Assembly (NCBI RefSeq): GCF_030295915.1
Contig: NZ_AP027361.1
Span: forward strand, 620,001 to 684,000
Direction: 5' to 3'
Source: Thalassotalea sediminis
GTDB lineage: Bacteria; Pseudomonadota; Gammaproteobacteria; Enterobacterales; Alteromonadaceae
Length of the DNA: 64,000 nt
Shown here piece after piece: positions 28,893 through 37,121 of the stretch. The notes under the pieces are model-generated. The model did no database searches. It was not told the DNA's origin and worked only from the letters and a program-made list of their open reading frames with translations. How positions within the stretch are numbered: position 1 is the stretch's first letter; every line of letters starts with the position of its first letter. The position numbers and the translations under genes were made by a program.

Positions 28893-30803
28893 TTGAAAAA
28901 TAAAGTTGGCATTAGTATTTTTCGACTAACATTATTGTGTTTTATACCAATAATGTTTGTACAAAGTAACGTTCTTGCTGCTAAACCACTCACTAACAAT
29001 ACGACTGATAAATTGTCATCTGAATCTTCAGAGGAAATGATATTTCGCGACCCTTGGCTTGCTTATGAAGCGCTTTTAACGCAAGAGGTTCAACATAACA
29101 ATAGTAATACTAACAACTATCTTTGGTGGTTAGTTAGAAAAGCACAAGCTGAAAATTTACTGTATTTTTATTTGAAATTCGATCAAACATTAGCCTTGAT
29201 TAAACCGTTATTGTCTAATCAGGTGGACAATGAAATTCAAGCGCGCTATTACTTTTATCAAGGTTTATCTGTTCAACGTCAAGGAAACTATAAACAAGCG
29301 AGAGGGCTGTTTGAACAGTCTATGTCAGCGGCAGAAAAAGTTGGCAATAACCGAGTTTATATACGTGCAAAACAAGAGTTAGCGTATACTTATAGCCTTG
29401 CAGATCTCTACGATACTTCCCTTAAAGACTTACAAGAAGCGTTTGTTGAAGCGTTTGCGATAGAAGATCAATATTTAATAGCCACCATTAATGAAACTTA
29501 CGGCGCAATTTATGGCTATATGAATCGTTATAAAAGATCGCTCGAGTATTATCAAAAAGCGCTTGATACCTACGAACGTTTAAACTACAAAGCGCATATT
29601 GCAGAGGCAATATATGGCTTGGCGTCTACTTATCGCTATTGGAAAAAGTATGATCAAGCTATTGTTTATTTTAAGCGCTATCAAGAGGCAGTAAATTATA
29701 CCCCTAATACTAATATTTCTTACTTTTCTGCCTATGGATTAGGTATGACTTATGCTGAAAAGGGCGATTGTGTTAATGCGCTAACATATATTGATCAGGC
29801 TTTTGCTCTCAAGGGATTAGACGATTATGATGCCGAACTTTATAAACGAAAAGCCAGCTGCCATATTACGTTAGGTGAGCTAAATAAAGCAGAATTAGCG
29901 ATAAAAGCTTCAGAAGCGATTTTTGACACAATGCCAGAATTACTTGGCACGGCATGGGAATTAGAGAATCAAAAAATACGCGGCCACTTAGCGTTTGCGA
30001 AAGGTAACTTTAAACTCGCTTATCAGACATTAGAACAATACTATGAGGCATACAGTCAAGCGTTGATCGATAACTCAACGAGTCGCGTCAATAATATCAG
30101 GGCCTCATTAGAGTTAGAAAGGCAAGAAGTAGAGCGGGCATTGTCAAAGCAAAGACAAAAAGCTACCGATTTAGCGACCGAAAATAGAGAACAAAAAGCC
30201 AAACAACAAAGCTACATTATTGTATTTTTAATTACTTTATTGGTAGTAGTGATAATCGTAGTTACCTTTCAATATAAACATAATATCCAAATAACAGCTT
30301 TGACAAGAGTAGATCCGTTAACCGGACTATACAACCGACGTTATTGTTTTGAAAAACTCGACGCGCTATTAGAGAAGACAATAATAGACAAAGGTGCATT
30401 GACTGTTATTTTATTTGATGTTGATGACTTTAAGGCTATTAATGATTTACATGGTCATCCTATCGGCGATAAGGTGTTGGTTGAAATAGCTAAGATTGCA
30501 GAAGATAGCTGTCGACCAGGTGATATTGTCGGCAGAATAGGTGGTGAAGAATTTATGTGTGTGTTACCACGGACAGATAATGAGCAAGGTATGAAAGTAG
30601 CACAAAGAATTCGTCAAAGCTTTGAAATGTCTGCTTTTAGAGATGATAGTCAACGAAGAATTTCAGTAACAGCTAGCTTTGGTGTTTGTACTACTACAGA
30701 ACCAAAAACTAAAGCGAGTGCATTGTATGCAAAAGCTGATAAAGCACTTTACGCTGCCAAATTAGCGGGTAAAAACTGTGTTAAAGACAGTAGTATTAGC
30801 TAG
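28893..30803 (+). CDS. TPR-containing membrane diguanylate cyclase
   Basis: This 636-residue protein has a signal peptide (about 1-30, ending NVLAA), a periplasmic stretch of tetratricopeptide repeats (about 115-370, e.g. YFYQGLSVQRQGNYKQARGLF and YYQKALDTYERL), a helix (441-461), and a cytoplasmic GGDEF domain (about 470-630). GGEEF is at 550-554 with an I-site RPGD five residues before, so it is predicted to be active and feedback-inhibited. The TPR array probably senses a peptide or protein partner in the periplasm. The start is TTG 28893: AGAGGG ends 8 bases upstream and the signal peptide begins there. It is divergent from the other cyclase. Confidence 0.92.
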   Translation: MKNKVGISIFRLTLLCFIPIMFVQSNVLAAKPLTNNTTDKLSSESSEEMIFRDPWLAYEALLTQEVQHNNSNTNNYLWWLVRKAQAENLLYFYLKFDQTLALIKPLLSNQVDNEIQARYYFYQGLSVQRQGNYKQARGLFEQSMSAAEKVGNNRVYIRAKQELAYTYSLADLYDTSLKDLQEAFVEAFAIEDQYLIATINETYGAIYGYMNRYKRSLEYYQKALDTYERLNYKAHIAEAIYGLASTYRYWKKYDQAIVYFKRYQEAVNYTPNTNISYFSAYGLGMTYAEKGDCVNALTYIDQAFALKGLDDYDAELYKRKASCHITLGELNKAELAIKASEAIFDTMPELLGTAWELENQKIRGHLAFAKGNFKLAYQTLEQYYEAYSQALIDNSTSRVNNIRASLELERQEVERALSKQRQKATDLATENREQKAKQQSYIIVFLITLLVVVIIVVTFQYKHNIQITALTRVDPLTGLYNRRYCFEKLDALLEKTIIDKGALTVILFDVDDFKAINDLHGHPIGDKVLVEIAKIAEDSCRPGDIVGRIGGEEFMCVLPRTDNEQGMKVAQRIRQSFEMSAFRDDSQRRISVTASFGVCTTTEPKTKASALYAKADKALYAAKLAGKNCVKDSSIS

Positions 30804-31163
30804 AAAAGAATATGTATTGCTCTATCGCTATTTAAATGATTAACCTTGGCATACCAGGCTAGTTGCATTAATGCCGATAAAGTTATTGCGCCCGTTTATA
30901 ACGTCGTTAAAACAAGATGCTTTTGAAGCTTAACATAACGTGGCGGTTGCTTATTTGTATAAACACGCATGTTAATTTGTTTTGAGATATTATTGATAAC
31001 TTAAAGGGAGGAAATTACCACAGAAAATAGCATTAAAAGATTAAACGTAGATGCACAAAAAAACGACCATATACAATCTCTTAAGACAAGAAACCTCACA
31101 AATACTGCATGGTATCGGTTAAATAATTACGTAAATGGGCGTTAATCTGTAGAAAGAATTGCG
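30804..31163. other. 360-base intergenic stretch with a start-less small open frame
   Basis: No confident gene. A short frame begins at ATG 30871 (20 codons, MPIKLLRPFITSL..., stop at 30931-30933) without a clear ribosome-binding site. From 31005 to 31145 another frame is open, directly behind a strong AGGGAGG (31005-31011), and reads TTENSIKRLNVDAQKNDH... to ...AWYRLNNYVNGR, but it contains no ATG, GTG or TTG. ATT at 31014 would be the only start near the site and its spacing is too short. This is either a decayed gene, an unusual start, or chance. Confidence 0.4.
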
Positions 31164-31382
31164 TTACAACGCTAATTCTATAACCATTTCCTTTAACTCT
31201 TCTTTCGATATTGAATTGTCGTGATTTTTATCAAATCGTTTAAAAATGCTTTCACACATTCTAATACCTTTATCTTGTAATAGAACGTCGATTAACTCAA
31301 CAAATTCACTTCTACTAATAACACCGTCTTTGTCTTCATCAAAGACTTCAAATAATTCATCTACCCACTGATTTAAATCCAT
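31164..31382 (-). CDS. Small two-EF-hand calcium-binding protein
   Basis: This 72-residue protein consists almost wholly of two EF-hands. Loop 1 is DEDKDGVISRSEF (about 15-27) with Asp at positions 1, 3 and 5, Gly at 6 and Glu at 12. Loop 2 is DKNHDNSISKEEL (about 50-62), with Asn in place of the usual Gly at 6 but all oxygen ligands kept. There is no signal peptide, so it is a cytosolic calmodulin-like mini-protein, perhaps a Ca2+ buffer or sensor. Several bacteria have such proteins, mostly of unknown role. It is alone on the minus strand, divergent from the TonB receptor at 31772. Confidence 0.85.
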   Translation of the reverse strand: MDLNQWVDELFEVFDEDKDGVISRSEFVELIDVLLQDKGIRMCESIFKRFDKNHDNSISKEELKEMVIELAL

Positions 31383-31649
31383 CAGTTGTCCTCAAACTAG
31401 ATTACATCTATTTAAACTTTATCTTTAAATCAAAGTGATGTGAATGTTTATTTTTTATTTTTTTCTTGTTCAGAACACTACTGTTTGAATATTGCACACT
31501 TTACAGCTCACCTGATGTGTAGTGCAGATTTTATATACAGGGAAAATTAAAAAACATGTAAAAAAAGGTTTAGTTTTTAACATGTTTCATCGCAAAGAGT
31601 TTTCAAAAATTTTAATGAAATCCACTTATAAATCATCGAGATAATAAAA

Positions 31650-31659
31650 TTGTATACAA
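31650..31659. promoter_or_regulatory. Upstream copy of the TTGTATACAA operator
   Basis: This 10-bp perfect palindrome, TTGTATACAA, is the same core found 57 bases downstream inside a longer palindrome. Two identical cores about five to six helical turns apart, both in the 389-base leader of a TonB receptor gene, suggest a pair of sites for a dimeric repressor able to loop DNA. Confidence 0.55.
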
Positions 31660-31699
31660 AGCGCTTGATCAGTAAATAGATTTAGCCTAACCTAGGATC

Positions 31700-31723
31700 C
31701 AATATATTGTATACAATATATTG
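31700..31723. promoter_or_regulatory. 24-bp perfect palindrome, probable operator of the TonB receptor
   Basis: The half-site CAATATATTGTA is followed by its exact reverse complement, giving an uninterrupted 24-bp dyad centred between 31711 and 31712. It contains the TTGTATACAA core at 31707-31716 and stands 48 bases before the ATG at 31772. GntR-type regulators often bind such TGTATACA-centred dyads, but no GntR gene is nearby, so the regulator is unknown. No T-run follows, so a terminator is unlikely. Confidence 0.65.
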
Positions 31724-31771
31724 ATTTGGTGTAATTCATCCGAGTAAAATAATAAAAATTAAGGTCATAAC

Positions 31772-34537
31772 ATGTTTGGGATTAACAACATAAAAAGTCG
31801 ACAAATTCGACTTAACAACAAAAAAATAACGAAGGTTCAAAAAATTTCTTTAGTTGCGGCAGCAATTATTCCGCTTTGTACGGGATCATACTCAGCAATG
31901 GCTGAAGAGGCTTCAACGGATGAAAAAGTTGAACGTATTGAAGTTACAGGGTCGCGTATCAAACGTATTGCATTTGAAGCAGCGAGTCCTGTCATTACAA
32001 TTACTGCAGCAGATATGGAGGCATCCGGATTTTCAACCGTTAGTGATGTATTAAGAAATTCGTCTTTAAATAGCTTTGGTTCATTTGGTGGTGATTCAAA
32101 TAACGGTTGGAGCTCACAAGCTGAGATTTCTCTAAAAGGAACAGACGCTCGTCAATCACTTGTATTAATTGATGGTGTCAGATTAACTAAATCGCCAATC
32201 ACTGGCGGCAGCGCCAACTTAAATATGATTCCAACAGCCGCTATTGAAAGGATAGATATTCTTACTGATGGTGCTTCTGCGGTCTATGGTTCTGACGCCG
32301 TTGCTGGTGTGATTAATATTGTTTTGAAAAAAGAATTTAGTGGCTTAGAAATGTCTGCTAAATATGAATTTCCTGATAGTGTAACGGGTCAAGACTCTGA
32401 GAAATTTACCCTAACGGGTGGGTTGAGTGGTGAAAGAGGCTCAATGGTATTTTCATGGGAACACTATGAAGAAGATGAGCTATTAATGTCTGACCTTGAT
32501 TACGCCACCGCACAATTAGTTGAAGAAGGAGCAGATCCGCAGTACTTGGATAATTGGTGGGGGTTAAGCAGTACTGGGCGAACAATACAGCAGTGGAGTA
32601 ATGGTTGGAATGACGAACCTTTAAACTTACAGGGTAATTGTGATGTCTATAACGGTAAAGGTTCTGGTCAGTTCATTGGTCAATTATCTAAGTTAAGTGA
32701 TGCTGATGACTCTGTTTGTGCTTATGACTACACAACTGCAGCGCAAGAACTACCATCTACTCGTCGTGATGCAATGATGACAAATATGACGTACGAACTT
32801 ACTGACGATATTCGTCTTGTTGCTCGTGGTATGTGGATGAACCAACAGACTAAAGATGTCTCTGCTGGAGTACCTGCATGGTTTCCTGTTGATATTGCAT
32901 TACCTGGTAGAACAATTACCACTAGCACAGGTGAAACACTTGATTTATCGCCGGTAGAAGAAGGTGGCTGGTTTGGCTATCGTATGAATACTCTAGGTGA
33001 TCGCGAAGCTGAACATAATGATACGACGCTTGATTTAGTCGTGGGACTGGAAGGTGAATTAGGTGAAATTACTTGGGACTTAAGTGCAAATTATGCGAGA
33101 TATGATGCGTTTACTTGGGGCAGCAACTACGCCAGTACTGCGCAGCTTACTGATTCGGTCGGATATATGGATGCTGATGGAAATTGGAGCGGGTGGGATC
33201 CGCGAGACCCCGATTCTTTACCGCCAGCTTCGGTAAGAGCTAACTTCGATAAACGTCGAGTTTCAACGCAAAATAGTTTGCGTGGTGGTGTACAATTTGA
33301 CGTAATGGATTTGCCTGGTGGTACATGGTCTGCTTACGTTGGAGCATCTCATTTGAGAGAAACCTATTATTCTAAAATCGATGGCCAAGCTGAAGCAGGT
33401 AATGTTGCCGGCGGAAATGGTGGTAGTGGCGGTATTGGCTCAAGAACGGCTTCCGCTGTGTTTGTTGAGTCTGTTTTTCCTATCTTTAAAAACCTTGAGG
33501 TAAATATAGCTGCCCGTCACGATGATTATAGTGATTTTGGTACTACAACTAATCCACAAGTGTCTATTAGTTATCGCCCTACAGAAAACTTATTGATTAG
33601 AGGTTCAGCAGGTACAGGGTTCCAAGCACCATTATTAACAGATTTATACTCGGATAATATTCGAGGCTACCGCGACAATGAAGTCAATTTTATTGGCTGT
33701 TATAACCAAGGTATTTCATTGGAAGATTGTAATCTAGTTGATGAATATTGGGCGACACAGGGTGGTAATAAAAATCTTAAAGCTGAAGAAAGTGAAAACA
33801 CCAATATTGGTGTAGTGTGGCAGTTTGCCGAGCATTGGCAAGTAAAAGCCGATATGTGGACGTTAGATACGGAAAATCGTGTAACGACTATTTCACCCAG
33901 CGTTATACAGTTAATGCAAATTCAGACATGGATGGCTGAAGGAGGCAGTGTACCTATTTCGTCTAAATTACCAGGCGTAGACATTTTATTGCGAGGCAAC
34001 AGTGATATTCTTGAAATATTCACACCAAATACTAATGCTGGTTTACGTGAAATTTCAGGTATAGACGCTGCGTTAAATGGCCGTGTTGAAACGCAAGTTG
34101 GAGCATTCGATATAGACCTAAATTGGTCACACATGCGCAAGTATAGAACTAGCTTCATTAGCGAAGAAGGTACTGTCGCTTTAGGTGATGATGAGCTTGG
34201 TGATGTTGGTCGCCCGCAGGATCGAGTCAATATGTCTTTAACATGGACATATAACGATCATTCACTCAATCTGTATTCTTATTATATTGCCTCTCAAAAA
34301 GACACATTTACAAACGATGAAGGCGAGACTGAAGTGTTTGATGCGTTAGCGTCTTTTACAGGGCATAACTTAACCTATACCTATTTTACGCCTTGGCATG
34401 GAAAACTAGCATTAGGTGTTTTGAATCTAACAGAAGAAGATACACCTCGTCGTAGCCTACGTCCTAGAGAGCCTTATAAGTCTTTGTACGATATTCGAGG
34501 TCGAGTGTTTACGTTAAGTTACACACAATCTTTTTAA
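31772..34537 (+). CDS. TonB-dependent receptor, substrate unknown
   Basis: This 921-residue outer-membrane receptor has a long basic N-region and signal peptide (about 1-44, ending YSAMAEEA). A TonB-box-like VERIEVTGSRIKRI follows, then the plug (about 60-190, SPVITITAADMEASGFSTVSDVLRN, SLKGTDARQSLVLIDGVRL, AIERIDILTDGASAVYGSDAVAGVINIVLKKE) and the barrel ending in Phe (VFTLSYTQSF). It belongs to the large VTGSRIKR class common in Alteromonadales, with members for oligosaccharides, peptides and other nutrients. Upstream are two TTGTATACAA operators; downstream is a terminator, then a secreted peptidase gene, which makes peptide uptake a reasonable guess. ATG 31772 is preceded by AAGGTC. Confidence 0.92.
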   Translation: MFGINNIKSRQIRLNNKKITKVQKISLVAAAIIPLCTGSYSAMAEEASTDEKVERIEVTGSRIKRIAFEAASPVITITAADMEASGFSTVSDVLRNSSLNSFGSFGGDSNNGWSSQAEISLKGTDARQSLVLIDGVRLTKSPITGGSANLNMIPTAAIERIDILTDGASAVYGSDAVAGVINIVLKKEFSGLEMSAKYEFPDSVTGQDSEKFTLTGGLSGERGSMVFSWEHYEEDELLMSDLDYATAQLVEEGADPQYLDNWWGLSSTGRTIQQWSNGWNDEPLNLQGNCDVYNGKGSGQFIGQLSKLSDADDSVCAYDYTTAAQELPSTRRDAMMTNMTYELTDDIRLVARGMWMNQQTKDVSAGVPAWFPVDIALPGRTITTSTGETLDLSPVEEGGWFGYRMNTLGDREAEHNDTTLDLVVGLEGELGEITWDLSANYARYDAFTWGSNYASTAQLTDSVGYMDADGNWSGWDPRDPDSLPPASVRANFDKRRVSTQNSLRGGVQFDVMDLPGGTWSAYVGASHLRETYYSKIDGQAEAGNVAGGNGGSGGIGSRTASAVFVESVFPIFKNLEVNIAARHDDYSDFGTTTNPQVSISYRPTENLLIRGSAGTGFQAPLLTDLYSDNIRGYRDNEVNFIGCYNQGISLEDCNLVDEYWATQGGNKNLKAEESENTNIGVVWQFAEHWQVKADMWTLDTENRVTTISPSVIQLMQIQTWMAEGGSVPISSKLPGVDILLRGNSDILEIFTPNTNAGLREISGIDAALNGRVETQVGAFDIDLNWSHMRKYRTSFISEEGTVALGDDELGDVGRPQDRVNMSLTWTYNDHSLNLYSYYIASQKDTFTNDEGETEVFDALASFTGHNLTYTYFTPWHGKLALGVLNLTEEDTPRRSLRPREPYKSLYDIRGRVFTLSYTQSF

Positions 34538-34596
34538 CTAACAAAAGGTTTTGAGAGCTAAACGAGCTCCCCTATTGTTTGTTTACTCTCATATTT

Positions 34597-34625
34597 GAAA
34601 AGCCGCAATCTCCCTGCGGCTTTTC
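34597..34625 (+). terminator. Rho-independent terminator after TonB receptor
   Basis: GAAAAGCCGCA (34597-34607) pairs with TGCGGCTTTTC (34615-34625) around ATCTCCC. It lies 60 bases past the receptor stop and uncouples the receptor from the peptidase-ABC-sigma unit. Confidence 0.9.
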
Positions 34626-34922
34626 TTCCATCAAATTAGCCTTAATTATGATTAGGTAAACTGACCATTACGCTAAACGTTAGTGCTGGTTAGTTGAAGT
34701 TTCGAAAATACAGTACAACGTCGCGTTATAACACGTTGTTGTGCTTCAATGTTCAGTACAATACTTTTGAATCGTTCACTGTCATTAAATTTTAGCTAGC
34801 CTTGCTACAAAAAGTTCGTCTATAAACCCATTTTTATTCACATTGTTAATTTTTTTACATTTTTTGTAATAAATCACTTAAGTGTGAGACTAACCATTTA
34901 AGATTTTAGAAGGAAGGATAAA
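34626..34922. other. Leader of the peptidase-ABC-sigma unit
   Basis: About 300 bases lie between the receptor terminator and the peptidase ATG. I see no gene. The last 80 bases are very AT-rich, with an AGAAGGAAGG ribosome-binding site at about 34908-34917. No -35/-10 pair stands out. If the sigma factor encoded downstream controls its own unit, its promoter should be here. Confidence 0.4.
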
Positions 34923-36365
34923 ATGACAGCACCTTGGAAATGTATTGCAGCGATAAGTTTAGTAGGTATATCTAGCTTATCTAAGGCAAGTGATCATCAA
35001 CTAACATTGAATGATTGCCATCTGGAGGGTATTAAGCAACAAGTGCAATGTGGCAAACTTGAAGTACCTGAAAACTATAAACAACAAAAGGGTAAAAAAA
35101 TATCGATCAATTTTGCTGTACTGCCTGCAATTGATAATAGCCAAAATAATGAACCGTTAATGTTTTTAGCTGGCGGTCCTGGTCAAGCAGCAGTCAGTCT
35201 AGCGGGAGGAATATATAAAGCTTTTAATGAAGTAAGAAAAACGCGAGATTTGATTTTAGTTGATCAGCGCGGCACTGGTGAGTCTAATCCCTTGCAGTGT
35301 AAAAATGCTGAAGAGCTTGATCCTTATACCAATTTGCCTTCTGATTTTTCGGTGGAGGAAATTAAAACGTGCTTATCGCAACTTGATGGCGACTTGTCAC
35401 AATATACTTCTGAAAATGCCATAAGAGATTTTGACGCTGTTCGAGAGGCACTTGGTCATGAAAAAATTGCGATTTACGGTGGCTCATATGGCACACGAGC
35501 AGGCTTAGTGTATATGAGGATGTTTCCAGAATCGCTAACATCTGTGATATTAGATAGCGTTGGTCCAATAGAGGTACCGATTGGTCTGTTTGGGAAAAGT
35601 GCTGAGCGCTCATTTAATATGTTGCTCGAAAATTGCCAAACTGAAGACAGTTGCCAACAAGCATATCCAAACTTAGCAACAGAGTTTGAACAAGTGAAAA
35701 AAGCATTGGCGGAAGAGCCAGTTACGGTATCAATACCGCATCCACGATTAGGTACGCCGATAGCGATGAAAGTTGATGAGCAGAAATTTGTTTCTACAAT
35801 ATTTTCTCAGCTTTATTCTGTTGAAATGCGTTCACTTGTCCCCCTTATTATTCACCAAGCCTCAACAGGTAATTTTGCTCCACTGGCAGGCTCAACGGCT
35901 GCTGGCGATATTGGTGAGGGGATGTACATGGGATTAACGTTTAACATTTTGTGTAATGAGGATGTACCGAGAATAAGTGAGTCAAACTGGGAAGATGATG
36001 CTAAAAATACATTTAATGGTAGCATCGGCCAATATGGGTTGAAGTTAGCTTGCCCACTTTGGCCTAAATACAACGTTGATAGTGAGTTTTATCAACCAGT
36101 AACCGAAGACATTCCTACGTTGATTATTTCTGGCGATCTTGATCCTGTAACACCACCAAGTAATGCTGAATATTCAGATAGTACGCTACCAAACAGTAAA
36201 CACATTGTTATGCCACATAGTTCGCACACCCCAGGTGTTCAGCCTTGTGCGATGGAAATGATAAATGAGTTTTTAAAGACACAAAATCCAAACGAACTTG
36301 ATGACGCCTGCATTGCAGATATTCCACCAGAGTCGTTTATGACTAGTTTAAATGGCGGAGTATAA
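34923..36365 (+). CDS. Secreted alpha/beta hydrolase, TAP-like serine peptidase
   Basis: This 480-residue exported hydrolase has a signal peptide (about 1-22, ISLVGISSLSKA). The alpha/beta fold shows an oxyanion segment PLMFLAGGPGQAA (about 78-90), LILVDQRGTGESNPL, the nucleophile elbow YGGSYGTRAG with Ser188, and the C-terminal TAP-like domain with the acid in ISGDLDPVTPP and His435 in HSSHTPGVQPC. Paired Cys (e.g. NCQTEDSCQ) fit a periplasmic protein. Relatives (tripeptidyl aminopeptidase, SlpD/E, prolyl aminopeptidase) remove N-terminal peptides. It ends 9 bases before the ABC ATPase gene and looks like the first gene of a five-gene operon. Substrate unknown; esterase activity is possible. 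Confidence 0.9.
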   Translation: MTAPWKCIAAISLVGISSLSKASDHQLTLNDCHLEGIKQQVQCGKLEVPENYKQQKGKKISINFAVLPAIDNSQNNEPLMFLAGGPGQAAVSLAGGIYKAFNEVRKTRDLILVDQRGTGESNPLQCKNAEELDPYTNLPSDFSVEEIKTCLSQLDGDLSQYTSENAIRDFDAVREALGHEKIAIYGGSYGTRAGLVYMRMFPESLTSVILDSVGPIEVPIGLFGKSAERSFNMLLENCQTEDSCQQAYPNLATEFEQVKKALAEEPVTVSIPHPRLGTPIAMKVDEQKFVSTIFSQLYSVEMRSLVPLIIHQASTGNFAPLAGSTAAGDIGEGMYMGLTFNILCNEDVPRISESNWEDDAKNTFNGSIGQYGLKLACPLWPKYNVDSEFYQPVTEDIPTLIISGDLDPVTPPSNAEYSDSTLPNSKHIVMPHSSHTPGVQPCAMEMINEFLKTQNPNELDDACIADIPPESFMTSLNGGV

Positions 36366-36374
36366 GGATATATT

Positions 36375-37121
36375 ATGATTGAAGTACATGATTTACATAA
36401 AGCTTTTAAAACGAAAAAGCAGGTTGTTACTGCTTTAGATGGGCTATCTTTTCAAGCAAAAGATGGTGAAATCACTGGGATTTTAGGTCCAAATGGTGCA
36501 GGAAAAACAACGTGCTTACGAACACTCTATGGGTTACTTGCTGCTGATCAAGGATATGCAAAAATAGATGGTATAGCCGTAACTGAAAACCCTCTGGCTG
36601 CCCGCGCAAATTTAGGGATATTTCCAGATAAATTCGGTTTATATGAACGGTTAACTGCGTATGAACAAATTGACTATTTCGCTAGCTTACATGGTCTACA
36701 TGGAGATAAGAAAAAACAAGCAATTGAGACCATACTGACAGACTTAGATATGCAAGATCTAGCGCATCGTAAATCAGCGGGTTTTTCGCAAGGGCAAAGA
36801 ATGAAGGTCACATTAGCTCAAGCGTTAGTACATCAACCGCAAAACTTTGTATTGGATGAGCCAACACGAGGTTTAGATGTCATGAGTACCCGCGTGTTAA
36901 GAACTTACTTAAACAAATTTAAGGAAAAGGGCCATTGTATTTTGTTTTCTTCACATGTGATGCAAGAAGTTGCGGCACTTTGTGACCGTGTAGTTATCGT
37001 GGCGAATGGTAAATTAGCTGCACAGGGTACACCACAAGAATTGTGTGATTTAGCCGGTGAAACTCAATTAGAAGAAGCTTTTGTGAAACTTATTGGTTCA
37101 GACGAAGGAGTAGCGGCATGA
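36375..37121 (+). CDS. ABC transporter ATP-binding protein (NatA-like)
   Basis: This is a 248-residue ATPase. It has Walker A GPNGAGKTT (about 39-47), a signature motif of the form SAGFSQGQRMKVTLA (about 135-149, diverged from LSGGQ), Walker B NFVLDEPTRGLD (about 158-169) and the switch His in FSSHVMQEV. Class and partner match ABC-2 exporters of the NatA/CcmA type, which move drugs, ions, lipids or peptides out of the cell. It overlaps the permease gene by 4 bases (ATGA) and follows the TAP-like peptidase by 9 bases. Confidence 0.93.
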   Translation: MIEVHDLHKAFKTKKQVVTALDGLSFQAKDGEITGILGPNGAGKTTCLRTLYGLLAADQGYAKIDGIAVTENPLAARANLGIFPDKFGLYERLTAYEQIDYFASLHGLHGDKKKQAIETILTDLDMQDLAHRKSAGFSQGQRMKVTLAQALVHQPQNFVLDEPTRGLDVMSTRVLRTYLNKFKEKGHCILFSSHVMQEVAALCDRVVIVANGKLAAQGTPQELCDLAGETQLEEAFVKLIGSDEGVAA

